Shown piece after piece: positions 1-7,753 of a stretch of DNA of 10,434 bases. The translations under genes and the position numbers were made by a program. The stretch lies in NCBI GenBank assembly GCA_943328885.2, contig CALQBT020000052.1:1-10434 (forward strand). The letters are read 5' to 3'. The notes below the pieces were generated by a model. The model searched no databases, had not been told where the DNA came from, and was given only the letters and a program-made list of their open reading frames with translations. This DNA is from Bordetella parapertussis (lineage in GTDB: Bacteria > Pseudomonadota > Gammaproteobacteria > Burkholderiales > Burkholderiaceae_C). Within the stretch, counting starts at the first letter, position 1. Each line of letters starts with the position of its first letter.

Positions 1-1854
1 CCTGCCACGGCCACCGATGCCGACTTCGCGGGTATCGAGAGCGTGGTCGGCCATGAGTACTTCCACAACTGGACCGGCAACCGCATCACCTGCCGCGACT
101 GGTTCCAGCTCTCGCTCAAGGAAGGCCTGACGGTCTACCGCGACCAAGAGTTCTCGATGGACATGGCCGGCAGCGCGTCGGCCCGCGCTGTCAAACGCAT
201 AGAGGACGTGCGGTCCTTGCGAGCGGTGCAGTTCCCCGAAGACGCCGGTCCGATGGCGCACCCGGTGCGGCCCGACAACTACGTAGAGATCAACAACTTC
301 TACACCGCGACGATCTACGACAAGGGCGCAGAGTTGGTGCGCATGATGGCCACCATGGTCGGGCGTGAAGGCTTTCGCAGCGGCATGGACCTGTACTTCA
401 GCCGCCACGACGGCCAGGCCGTGACCTGTGACGACTTCGCGCAGGCCATCGCCGACGCCAACCCCGGCAGCGCTTTGGCCAGCCACCTCGACGCTTTCAA
501 GCGCTGGTATGGCCAGGCCGGCACACCCAGCCTGCGGGCCCGCGGCGTGTACGACCCGGTCAGCCTGCACTACAAGCTCACACTGACCCAGAGCGCAGCA
601 TCCTCGCCAGGCCAGAGCGTCAAGCTGCCCAGCGTGATGCCGGTGCTGATGGGCCTGCTCAGCGCCGACAACGGCCAGGCCTTGCCATTGCGGCTGCTGG
701 GTGAAACCCAGGCGACCCGTCACGAACGGGTGCTGGTGCTGAGCGAGCCCGAGCAGACCTTCACTTTCGTCAATGTCGGCGCGGCGCCCGTGCCCTCGCT
801 GCTGCGCGGCCTGTCAGCGCCGGTGAACCTCGACGATGGTCTGGACGACCCAGCGCTGCTGGTGCTGCTGCGGCACGACAGCGACGCCTTCAAGCGCTGG
901 GAGGCCGGCCAGCGCCTGGGTTTGAGCCGCTTGATGGTCGCGCTGCCCGACGCCGGCGACCTACCCGCGCTGGACGACGAATTCGTCGAGGCGATGCGCC
1001 AGACCTTGCGCGATCCAGCGCTCGACCCGGCGTTCAAAGACCTCGCGCTGACCCCGCCCAGCGAGAACTATGTCGCCGAGCAATGCGCCGTGGTCGACCC
1101 GCAGCGCATCCACCGCCTGCGCGAGCAGATGCGACTGCAACTGGCATCGCGCCTGCACGACGACTGGGTCTGGGCCTTCGAGTCGCACCAGGTGCGCGAA
1201 GGCTACCGGCCTGACGCGGCACAGTCGGGCCGACGCGCGCTGGCCAACCTGGCGCTGCAGATGCTGGTGCTCGATGCGCTGCAGACCGGCGATGCGGTCT
1301 GGCCGGGCCGCGCCTACCAGCGCTTCAAGGAAGCAGCCCAGATGACCGACCGCTACGGCGCGCTGGCAGCCTTGGTCGACGGTCAATCGGCGCTGGCAGC
1401 GCCTGCACTGGAGCGATTTCACGCCTTGTTTGCCGGCGACGACCTGGTGATCGACAAGTGGTTCAACCTGCAGGCTCGCGCCGCCGAGCCGCTCACCACC
1501 GGCCCGGGCAGCGTGCTGCAGCGGGTCAAGGCGTTGATGCAACACCCTGACTTCTCGCTGAAGAACCCGAACCGCGCGCGCAGCCTGGTGGCCGGATACT
1601 GCAGCGCCAACCCGGCCGCCTTCCACCGCAGCGATGCCGCGGGCTATGTGTTCTGGGCCGACCGGGTGCTCGAACTCGACGCGATCAACCCGCAACTCGC
1701 GGCCCGGCTGGCGCGAACCATGGACCGCTGGAGCGCGCTGGCAGAACCGTGGCGCAGCGCCGCAAGACAGGCCATCGCGCGCGTGGCGGCGAGCACGAAG
1801 CTGAGCGAGGACGTCCGCGAAATCGTGACCAAGGCGCTGGTCGCCATCCCTTGA
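1..1854 (+). CDS. pepN: Aminopeptidase N (M1 family), 5' end missing
   Basis: Zinc metallo-aminopeptidase that removes N-terminal residues from peptides in the cytosol. The frame is open from base 1, so the gene enters from the left; 617 residues are visible. The HEYFH zinc motif is at codons 18-22 (bases 52-66). The third zinc ligand is the Glu of KEGLTV at 121-123, 19 residues after the second His, the spacing known in E. coli PepN. The catalytic Tyr is in IYDKGAE at 316-318. Compared with E. coli PepN (about 870 residues, HExxH near 297), roughly the first 280 residues are missing, including the GAMEN substrate motif. Downstream blocks such as NPNR.RSL and GSNPAAFH-like CSANPAAFHRSD also match PepN and the C-terminus is natural (TGA at 1852). 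A GTG at 43 lies inside the catalytic domain and is not a real start. Housekeeping gene, convergent with the next gene, with no visible tie to the catabolic genes. Confidence 0.96.
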   Translation, partial: PATATDADFAGIESVVGHEYFHNWTGNRITCRDWFQLSLKEGLTVYRDQEFSMDMAGSASARAVKRIEDVRSLRAVQFPEDAGPMAHPVRPDNYVEINNFYTATIYDKGAELVRMMATMVGREGFRSGMDLYFSRHDGQAVTCDDFAQAIADANPGSALASHLDAFKRWYGQAGTPSLRARGVYDPVSLHYKLTLTQSAASSPGQSVKLPSVMPVLMGLLSADNGQALPLRLLGETQATRHERVLVLSEPEQTFTFVNVGAAPVPSLLRGLSAPVNLDDGLDDPALLVLLRHDSDAFKRWEAGQRLGLSRLMVALPDAGDLPALDDEFVEAMRQTLRDPALDPAFKDLALTPPSENYVAEQCAVVDPQRIHRLREQMRLQLASRLHDDWVWAFESHQVREGYRPDAAQSGRRALANLALQMLVLDALQTGDAVWPGRAYQRFKEAAQMTDRYGALAALVDGQSALAAPALERFHALFAGDDLVIDKWFNLQARAAEPLTTGPGSVLQRVKALMQHPDFSLKNPNRARSLVAGYCSANPAAFHRSDAAGYVFWADRVLELDAINPQLAARLARTMDRWSALAEPWRSAARQAIARVAASTKLSEDVREIVTKALVAIP

Positions 1855-1893
1855 AGCGCGCCCCTTCGAGCGCCTAGCGCAGCGCCGACTGCA

Positions 1894-3075
1894 CTAGCGT
1901 TTGGCCGGTGCCGGGGCACTGGCGACCGGCAGCAGCAGCAGCGCGACGAAAGCCGACAGTCCCAGCACGGCCGACAAGCCCAGCGCCGCCGAGCCCCAAC
2001 GGTCCAGCGCCCAGCCGAACAGGAAGGGCGCGAGCGCCTGGGCCGCCCGGGCCGGCATCGACAGCCAGCCCTGGCGCGCGCCATAGCCCTGTGGGCCGAA
2101 CAGCACCAGCGGCAAGGTGCCCTTAGCGATCGTCAAGATGCCGTTGCCCGCACCATGCACCAGCGCGAACAACACCGCCGCAGAGGGCCCAGCCACCAAC
2201 AGCGCGACCGCACCCAGCGCAGGAGCCAGCGCGGCAAGCCGGGCCGAAATCAGCGGATGCACGTGCCGCAGCACACCGAATTCGAGCAAACGCCCCGCCA
2301 CCTGCGCCGGCCCGATCAATGCGCCCACGCCGACCGCCACGGCCAGTGTCGCGCCACAGGCCTGCAGCAAGCCCGGCAGATGCGCGGCCATCGCGGTGCT
2401 GGTGAATGCGGTGACCGCGAACACGAAGGCCAGCACCATGCTGAGGCGACCGGCGTCGGCAGGCACGGCAGGCAAGGCCGACTCGACGGGCGCAGCGCTG
2501 ACGCTTGCCACCGGCGCCGCAGCGCGGGGCAGCGACAGGTTCAGCGGCAGGCCCAGTACCAGGTGTAACGCCGCCCACGCAAAACAAGCGCCGCGCCAGC
2601 CCAACTGGTGTTCGAGCAGCGCGGTCAGCGGCCAACCCACCGTGCTGGCAAAACCGGCGATCAGCGTGATCCCGGTGATCGCATTGCGGGCGTCCTGGCC
2701 GTAGAGTTTGACCAAGGCGGCGAACGCTGCCTCGTACAGGCCACAGCCCATCGCCAAGCCGATCAAGGCCCATGCCGCGAACAAGGACAGCGGACCCTGA
2801 GACAAACCCAGGGCCAGCAAGCCCAGCGCAAACAACAGGTTGGTGCCCACCAGCACCGGACGCCCGCCCCAGCGGTCGATCGCCCTGCCCGCCCAGGGTC
2901 CGACCAAGGCGGAGACCACCAGCGCCAGCGAGAAAGCGGCAAACACCAGCGGCGACGACACGCCGAGTTCGGTGGCCATCGGCGTGGCAAGCATCGCCGG
3001 CAGGTAATACGACGAAGCCCAGGCCAGCGTCTGCGCTGTGCCGAGCGCGGCCACCGTGCCGAGACGGCGCGTCAT
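1894..3075 (-). CDS. Major facilitator superfamily (MFS) transporter
   Basis: Inner-membrane secondary transporter of 393 residues, a usual MFS length. The sequence shows many hydrophobic segments in two halves. They are separated by an Ala/Pro/Val-rich central loop around residues 183-209 (PRAAAPVASVSAAPVE...). The loop 2-3 motif A is present as GRAIDRWGGR (about 63-72), and a second-half echo, FGWALDRWG, lies near the C-terminus. I chose ATG at 3075: GGTGA (3087-3083) lies 7 nt upstream. GTG at 3078 directly before it is possible but would be only 4 nt from that site. It is the last gene of the minus-strand unit, 27 bp after the hydratase stop, so it is probably co-transcribed with it. Its stop is 39 bp from the pepN stop. 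Substrate unknown; position suggests uptake or export of the compound (or a related acid) handled by the dehydrogenase and hydratase, which is inference only. Confidence 0.88.
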   Translation of the reverse strand: MTRRLGTVAALGTAQTLAWASSYYLPAMLATPMATELGVSSPLVFAAFSLALVVSALVGPWAGRAIDRWGGRPVLVGTNLLFALGLLALGLSQGPLSLFAAWALIGLAMGCGLYEAAFAALVKLYGQDARNAITGITLIAGFASTVGWPLTALLEHQLGWRGACFAWAALHLVLGLPLNLSLPRAAAPVASVSAAPVESALPAVPADAGRLSMVLAFVFAVTAFTSTAMAAHLPGLLQACGATLAVAVGVGALIGPAQVAGRLLEFGVLRHVHPLISARLAALAPALGAVALLVAGPSAAVLFALVHGAGNGILTIAKGTLPLVLFGPQGYGARQGWLSMPARAAQALAPFLFGWALDRWGSAALGLSAVLGLSAFVALLLLPVASAPAPAKR

Positions 3076-3102
3076 CACAGGATCACCGGATGATCGACAA
3101 GG

Positions 3103-3933
3103 TCAGCGTCCAGCGAACACAGGTCGTCGCTTGCCGGCAAAAGCCTGCACGCCTTCGGCGAAGCCAGCGCCGTTGGCCAGTTCACGCTGGCGTTCGCGCT
3201 CATAGACCAACTGCTCGGCCAGCGTCAGGGTCTCGGCGGCCCGGTGCAGCGCCCGCGTCTCGGCAACCGCATGCGCTGGCAAAGCGGCCAGGCGGGCAGC
3301 GATTCGGCTGACTTCTGCGGCCAGATCCGCGTCGTCAATACAAGCCCAGATCAGCCCCCATTGCGCCGCCTGCTCCGCACTGACACGGTCGCCCAGCAGC
3401 GTCAGACCGACCGAGCGCGCCCGTCCGACCGCGCGGCCCATGAACCAAGCGCAGCCCATGTCGGGCACTAGCCCGAGCGCAGGCACAAACGGCAGGTAGA
3501 AATAAGCCGACCTCGCGGCCACCACGATGTCGGCCGCCAGCGCAATGCCCACGCCACCGCCCACCGCAGCGCCGTTGACGGCGCACAGCACCGGCACGGG
3601 CAACTCGCGCAGACCGGCGACGAAAGGATTGCCGCCGCTGTCCATCAAGTCAGCCACCAAGTCGCCGACGCCGGGTGCGCCAGCCACATCCAGCCCATCG
3701 GGCTCAGCCTGGCGCTGCGCCGCCAGCCAGGCCAGATCGGCGCCGACGCAAAAACCCCGGCCCTTGGCCGTGAGCACCAGGGTCCGGATCGCCTTGTCCT
3801 CGTGCACGCGCTCGAGCGCTTGCAGCGCGCCCGCCAGCAGCGCAGGCGTCAGAGGGTTCATGCGTGCCGCGAGGTTGAAGGTCAGCGTCGCCACGCCCTC
3901 GGCCACCTCGAACAATACCGCTGCCTCGGTCAT
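3103..3933 (-). CDS. Enoyl-CoA hydratase/isomerase (crotonase) family, PaaG-like
   Basis: Crotonase-fold acyl-CoA enzyme of 276 residues. The oxyanion-hole regions are GRGFCVGADL (58-67) and NGAAVGGGVGIALAADIVVAA (from 120). The two Glu residues of true enoyl-CoA hydratases are absent: the first position is Gly (GGGVGIA) and the second is Phe (LPFVPA). Instead there is an Asp at 158 in LGLVPDMG, as in PaaG (2-(1,2-epoxy-1,2-dihydrophenyl)acetyl-CoA isomerase). Stretches such as GRARSVGLTLLGDRVSAEQA and the C-terminal EGVQAFAGKRRPVFAGR also resemble PaaG. This favours an isomerase over a hydratase. Start: ATG 3933 has AGGAG (3945-3941) 7 nt upstream. A longer frame begins at GTG 3993 and overlaps the upstream stop as GTGA, but its extra 20 residues do not look like the family. 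It lies between an acyl-CoA dehydrogenase and an MFS gene. Exact substrate unknown. Confidence 0.87.
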   Translation of the reverse strand: MTEAAVLFEVAEGVATLTFNLAARMNPLTPALLAGALQALERVHEDKAIRTLVLTAKGRGFCVGADLAWLAAQRQAEPDGLDVAGAPGVGDLVADLMDSGGNPFVAGLRELPVPVLCAVNGAAVGGGVGIALAADIVVAARSAYFYLPFVPALGLVPDMGCAWFMGRAVGRARSVGLTLLGDRVSAEQAAQWGLIWACIDDADLAAEVSRIAARLAALPAHAVAETRALHRAAETLTLAEQLVYERERQRELANGAGFAEGVQAFAGKRRPVFAGR

Positions 3934-3940
3934 GCCAGAT

Positions 3941-3945
3941 CTCCT
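3941..3945 (-). promoter_or_regulatory. Ribosome binding site fixing the PaaG-like gene start
   Basis: AGGAG on the minus strand, 7 nt before ATG 3933. It decides for this start over the GTG at 3993, which overlaps the acyl-CoA dehydrogenase stop. Confidence 0.75.
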
Positions 3946-3989
3946 GAAGTTGGAATGCGCAGGCCCGGGCGGACAGCCAGCCGCTCGCG

Positions 3990-5150
3990 TCACAGGCGCT
4001 TGGCGACTTCCTCGAGCATAACCTCGGTGGCACCGCCACCAATGGTCAGGATCCGCGCGTCGCGCGCCATGCGCTCGATCGGCGTGCCGGTGATGTAGCC
4101 GGTGCCGCCGTGCAACTGCAAGCAGCCATGCACGACCTCCTGCAGGGTCTCGCAGGCGAAGGCCTTGAGCATCGAGACCTCGCGCACCACGTCCTTGCCC
4201 TCATCGATCATCTGCGCGCATTGGTAGACCAGCGCTCGCGCAGCCGCCGCCTTGGACGCCAGCCAGGCCAGCTTGTTGCGCACCACCGGCTGCTCCCACA
4301 AGCTCTTGCCGAAGGCCTGGCGCTGCCTGACATAGTCCAGCGTCAGCTCGATCGCCTTGGCGCATTGCCCGGTGCTCATCGCCCCGGCGACCAGGCGCTC
4401 GTTCTGGAACGTGCTCATGATGTAGTAGAAGCCCTTGCCCTCTTCGCCCAGCAGGGCGTCGTGGTCCAGCCTGAGGTCTTCCAGGAACAGCTCGGCGGTG
4501 TCGGAGGCGCGCCAGCCGTGCTTGTCAAACTTGCGCGCGATCTTGAGCCCCGGGTTGCCGCGCTCGACGATGAACAGCGAGATGCCGCGGCTGCCCTTGG
4601 CTTGCGGGTCGGTGCGCGCCGCGACGATGTAGATGTCGCCGTACACGCCGTTGGTGATGAAGGTCTTGGACCCGTTGAGAACCCAGCCCTGGTCGTCGCG
4701 AACCGCCCGGGTCTTGAGCCCCGCCACGTCGGACCCGGCGTGGGGTTCGGTCACGCAGACCGCGCCGATCTTCTCGCCAGCGCAAGCCGCCGGCAGGTAG
4801 CGCTGCTTCTGCGCAGGCGTGCCGCGGTGCGCAATGTGGCCGATCGACATGTCGCTGTGCACCGTGAAGGCAGCCGCCACCCCACCGTAAGTGCAGCGCG
4901 ACAACTCCTCCCCGAGCACCACCGACGCCATCGCGCCCAAGCCACCGCCGCCGTACTCGACCGGATGGCGCATGCCCAGAAATCCCAGGCGGCCGAAGTC
5001 GCTGAAGGCCTGGCGCGGGATCTCGCCGGCCTGCTCCCAGGCATCGGCCTGCGGCATGATGACCTCTTCGACATAGCGCCGAACCTGGTCACGGATCAGT
5101 CGGTGATCCTCGTCGAGCAGCTCAGGCTGCAGAAAATCGAAAGCCGCCAT
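3990..5150 (-). CDS. Acyl-CoA dehydrogenase
   Basis: FAD-dependent flavoenzyme that makes a 2,3-enoyl-CoA from an acyl-CoA and passes electrons to ETF. At 386 residues it has the usual family length. Family blocks in order: EYGGGGLG (65-72), VTEPHAGSDVAGLKT (133-147; the first acyl-CoA dehydrogenase signature), NGSKTFITNG (159-168), RQAFGK (277-282), and QLHGGTGYITGTPIERMARDARI (from 345; the second signature). At the medium-chain enzyme's catalytic Glu position (YEGTS) this protein has Gly372 in IGGGATEV. Glu251 in FQNERLVAG sits where isovaleryl-CoA and long-chain dehydrogenases carry their base, so catalysis is probably intact. ATG 5150 is supported by GGAG 6 nt upstream; a TTG at 5162 lies in that site. 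First gene of the minus-strand unit, preceded by a good promoter with an operator-like repeat. Substrate chain type cannot be read from the sequence. Confidence 0.93.
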   Translation of the reverse strand: MAAFDFLQPELLDEDHRLIRDQVRRYVEEVIMPQADAWEQAGEIPRQAFSDFGRLGFLGMRHPVEYGGGGLGAMASVVLGEELSRCTYGGVAAAFTVHSDMSIGHIAHRGTPAQKQRYLPAACAGEKIGAVCVTEPHAGSDVAGLKTRAVRDDQGWVLNGSKTFITNGVYGDIYIVAARTDPQAKGSRGISLFIVERGNPGLKIARKFDKHGWRASDTAELFLEDLRLDHDALLGEEGKGFYYIMSTFQNERLVAGAMSTGQCAKAIELTLDYVRQRQAFGKSLWEQPVVRNKLAWLASKAAAARALVYQCAQMIDEGKDVVREVSMLKAFACETLQEVVHGCLQLHGGTGYITGTPIERMARDARILTIGGGATEVMLEEVAKRL

Positions 5151-5156
5151 GGTCTG

Positions 5157-5160
5157 CTCC
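5157..5160 (-). promoter_or_regulatory. Ribosome binding site of the acyl-CoA dehydrogenase gene
   Basis: GGAG on the minus strand, 6 nt before ATG 5150. The alternative TTG at 5162 begins 2 nt upstream of this site and has no site of its own, so the ATG is preferred. Confidence 0.7.
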
Positions 5161-5164
5161 AAAC

Positions 5165-5176
5165 TTTGAATTCAAA
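5165..5176. repeat. Perfect 12-bp palindrome TTTGAATTCAAA
   Basis: The two 6-bp halves are exact reverse complements. It lies about where transcription from the minus-strand promoter (-10 at 5185-5180) should begin, and 14 bp before the acyl-CoA dehydrogenase start codon. It could be a second protein-binding site or a chance AT-rich palindrome; nothing in the sequence decides. Confidence 0.5.
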
Positions 5177-5179
5177 CAA

Positions 5180-5210
5180 ATTATAGACCGACACGTCGGC
5201 TTATTATCAA
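5180..5210 (-). promoter_or_regulatory. Sigma70-type promoter of the acyl-CoA dehydrogenase unit
   Basis: On the minus strand there is a perfect -10 TATAAT (5185-5180) and a -35 TTGATA (5210-5205; five of six consensus bases). The spacer is 19 bp, longer than the ideal 17, so basal strength may be limited. The predicted start of transcription is near 5173, giving a leader of about 23 nt that contains the GGAG site. The spacer is filled by an inverted repeat, the typical position for a repressor. Confidence 0.7.
5183..5204. promoter_or_regulatory. Inverted repeat, probable TetR-family operator
   Basis: The core CCGAC-AC-GTCGG (5188-5199) has perfect 5-bp arms around 2 bp. After two mismatched pairs the symmetry continues with ATA (5183-5185) and TAT (5202-5204). 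It lies in the spacer of the minus-strand promoter and beside the divergently transcribed tetR gene, so it should block RNA polymerase when bound. Symmetry, size (about 22 bp) and place fit TetR-family operators. It also overlaps TATTAT (5202-5207, plus strand), a possible but unsupported -10 for tetR, so autoregulation is conceivable. Confidence 0.65.
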
Positions 5211-5311
5211 GAAGGATGACCTGGCACAAAGTCGGGGGCTGTGCGCGTGGCGGGCGAGCCGCCGAGCGGTAACATCAGCGCCGGTCAGCCAGCCCGGCCG
5301 ACCTGACGATG

Positions 5312-5316
5312 AAGGA
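5312..5316 (+). promoter_or_regulatory. Ribosome binding site fixing the tetR start
   Basis: AAGGA, 7 nt before ATG 5324. An in-frame ATG at 5309 overlaps the approach to this site and has no purine-rich site upstream, so the shorter protein is preferred. Confidence 0.7.
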
Positions 5317-5323
5317 TAGAGCG

Positions 5324-5920
5324 ATGCCGCGTGTTCGCGCCGACAACTATGACGCGAAGGCCCAGGCCATCCTGGACAGCGCAGCGCAGTTGTTCGCCAA
5401 GGTCGGTTATCCGAACGCCAAGATGCAGGACATCGCCAAAGCCTGCGCAGCGTCGAAGTCCATGCTCTACCACTACTTCCCGACCAAGGACGACTTGCTG
5501 TCGGCCATGCTCGAGGAGCATCTGGAAAAAGTCATCGCCGGCATCGACGAGGTCGTGGCGATGCCCGCATCGAACGCCGAGCGCTTCAGCGCCTTCGTCC
5601 AGGTCTTCACGCAAAAGTCGGCGCAGTCGCGCCGCCGCCATGTGGTCGCGATGAACGACGTGAAATTCCTGCCCAAGGCGATGCAGGTGCCGCTGCTGGG
5701 CTTGCAGACCCAGGTCACCGACCGGGTCGCCGCCTTGCTGCGGCAGCTCAACCCAGCCCTGCCCGCAGAAACCTACAAGCCCTACACCCTGCTGCTGATC
5801 GGCATGCTGAACTGGACCGACACCTGGTACCGGCCAGGCGGCAAGATCAAGCCCGCCGAGCTGTGCGAGCGGGTGTCGCGCTTGTTCTTGCAGGGCTTCA
5901 TGGCCGAGAAAGCCGACTGA
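5324..5920 (+). CDS. TetR/AcrR-family transcriptional regulator
   Basis: Predicted DNA-binding repressor of 198 residues, a usual TetR length. The N-terminal three-helix domain is clear: AQAILDSAAQLFAKVGYPNAKM (from 13), then the helix-turn-helix MQDIAKACAASKSMLYHYFPTKDDLL (from 34), with the family's YHYFPTKDDLL end. The all-helical C-terminal ligand and dimer domain contains MLNWTDTWYRPGG (161-173). From memory this block is common in TetR regulators of acyl-CoA and steroid/aromatic catabolism (KstR2-like), whose ligands are often CoA esters. Start chosen at ATG 5324 because AAGGA lies 7 nt upstream. The gene is divergent from the acyl-CoA dehydrogenase unit, with the inverted repeat between them, so it most likely represses that unit. 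It may also control the livF operon downstream, where a similar site is seen. The ligand is inferred, not shown. PaaR-like identity is possible but unproven. Confidence 0.92.
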   Translation: MPRVRADNYDAKAQAILDSAAQLFAKVGYPNAKMQDIAKACAASKSMLYHYFPTKDDLLSAMLEEHLEKVIAGIDEVVAMPASNAERFSAFVQVFTQKSAQSRRRHVVAMNDVKFLPKAMQVPLLGLQTQVTDRVAALLRQLNPALPAETYKPYTLLLIGMLNWTDTWYRPGGKIKPAELCERVSRLFLQGFMAEKAD

Positions 5921-6138
5921 CAGGCTGCGCTGCGTCGGCGATCTTCCAAGCCGAACCGTGCGCGCCCGTCACATCTGCTGTGATCGCGGCGTGAATTGAA
6001 GCCGCGCCGGCGGCCCTCACAGTGCCTGGCCCTGAAGGTCGCCCAAGTCACGGGCAGACCCAAGCAGCCGGCTGCGCAAACAATTGGGAAAACCCTCTGT
6101 ACAGCTTGCCGATAAGTCCGCAGAATGCATCGCTATTC

Positions 6139-6158
6139 TAAGTCCGACGAGACGGTTT

Positions 6159-6160
<2 letters not shown>
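6139..6160. promoter_or_regulatory. Degenerate second operator-like repeat before livF
   Basis: CCGAC-GA-GACGG (6144-6155) is an imperfect inverted repeat with four of five pairs. Read on the plus strand, 6144-6160 matches the minus-strand reading of the 5183-5204 repeat at 14 of 17 positions. It ends inside the livF start codon, so a bound protein would block the operon's leader. The preceding TAAGTCCG (6139-6146) repeats an identical 8-mer at 6113-6120. The 238-bp region after tetR (5921-6158) holds no gene. It has a weak promoter candidate, TGTACA (6098-6103) and CAGAAT (6121-6126) with a 17-bp spacer. Confidence 0.4.
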
Positions 6161-6964
<804 letters not shown>

Positions 6965-6968
<4 letters not shown>

Positions 6969-7753
6969 CGGGCGCTGCCGGCCCGGTGCTGCAGGTGCAG
7001 CGCGTGAGCAAATCCTTCGGCGGCGTGAAAGCCGTCAACGAGGTCAGCCTGCAGGTCATGCCGGGAGAGATCGTCAGCCTGATCGGCCCCAACGGCGCCG
7101 GCAAGACGACCACCTTCAACCTGATCAGCGGCGTGCTGCCGCTGTCGGGCGGGCGCATCTTGTTCCAGGGCCAGGACACGGCAGGTCTGAAATCATCCGA
7201 CTACGCCGCCGCAGGCATAGGCCGCACCTTCCAGAACCTGGCACTGTTTCGCAACGGCACGGTGGTCGAGAACCTGCTGATCGGTCGCCACATCCATTTC
7301 CGCAGCACGGTGCTGGAGTCGCTGCTGTTCTGGGGCCGGCCGCGGCGCGAGGAGATTGCCGCGCGCGAGAAAGTCGAGCAGATCATCGAATTCCTCGAGA
7401 TCGAAGAGCTGCGCGACAAACCCGTGGCCAACCTGGCCTATGGCCAGCAAAAGCGCGTCGAACTCGGCCGCGCGCTGGCTTGCGAGCCCCGGCTGCTGCT
7501 GCTCGACGAGATCGTCGCGGGCATGAACCGCGAGGAAAAGGAAGACATCGCGCGCTTCACGCTCGACATCCGCGACGAGTTCGGTGCCGCGGTGCTGATG
7601 ATCGAACACGACATGCAGGTGGTGATGGACCTGTCCGATCGCGTCTATGTGCTCGATTTCGGCTGCCTGATCGCCGAAGGCACACCCGCCGAGGTCGCGG
7701 CAAATCCGCAGGTGCTGGCCGCCTACCTGGGCGAGGTGGGTGACCATGCTTGA
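6965..7753 (+). CDS. livG: ABC transporter ATP-binding protein, LivG type
   Basis: Second ATPase of the HAAT-type importer, 262 residues from a TTG start that overlaps the livF stop as TTGA. Walker A is GPNGAGKTT (41-49), the Q-loop is RTFQN (Gln90), Walker B is LLLLDE (177-182) and the switch His is in IEHDM (His215). GRTFQN and the C-terminal YLGE ending are LivG features. Two blocks depart from the usual pattern: the signature reads LAYGQQKRVELGRAL (LAYGQ instead of LSGGQ), and Walker B is followed by IVAGMN where LivG normally has PAAGLN. The first departure is common in LivG; the second is less usual, but the catalytic Glu182 is kept, so the protein should be active. The frame is open far upstream inside livF, but those residues are a shadow of livF. 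The 3' end overlaps the ligase start by 8 bp. Confidence 0.92.

Noticed and set aside
961..1695. Long minus-strand open frame (244 codons) opposite pepN
   Set aside because: Shadow of the high-GC3 pepN frame; composition is Arg/Gln/Val/Leu-rich without recognisable domains, and pepN homology on the plus strand is unambiguous.
1855..1893. Search for a bidirectional terminator between pepN and the MFS gene
   Set aside because: Only small GCGC-type complementarities, no stem with a flanking T/A tract.
2117..3093. Plus-strand open frames opposite the MFS gene
   Set aside because: Ala/Thr/Pro- or Gln/Arg-rich translations typical of out-of-frame GC-rich DNA; the minus strand encodes a clear MFS protein.
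3934..3993. GTG 3993 start of the PaaG-like gene, with GTGA overlap to the dehydrogenase stop
   Set aside because: A good AGGAG lies before ATG 3933, and the extra 20 residues (Gly/Pro/Ala/Arg-rich) are not crotonase-like.
4110..5186. Plus-strand open frame of 358 codons opposite the acyl-CoA dehydrogenase
   Set aside because: Antisense mirror of a conserved enzyme gene; no family motif, and it would cross the promoter of the real gene.
5249..5263. GGCGG-GCGAG-CCGCC hairpin in the tetR leader
   Set aside because: Possible leader hairpin, but too short and with no T tract or alternative pairing to support attenuation.
5969..5983. TCACA-N5-TGTGA inverted repeat
   Set aside because: Half-sites are in the reverse order and wrong spacing for a CRP site; a 5-bp stem of this kind is expected by chance.
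5986..6014. Hairpins after tetR (GCGGC...GCCGC and GCCGC-GCCG-GCGGC)
   Set aside because: Short GC stems without a following T run; not convincing as a rho-independent terminator in GC-rich DNA.
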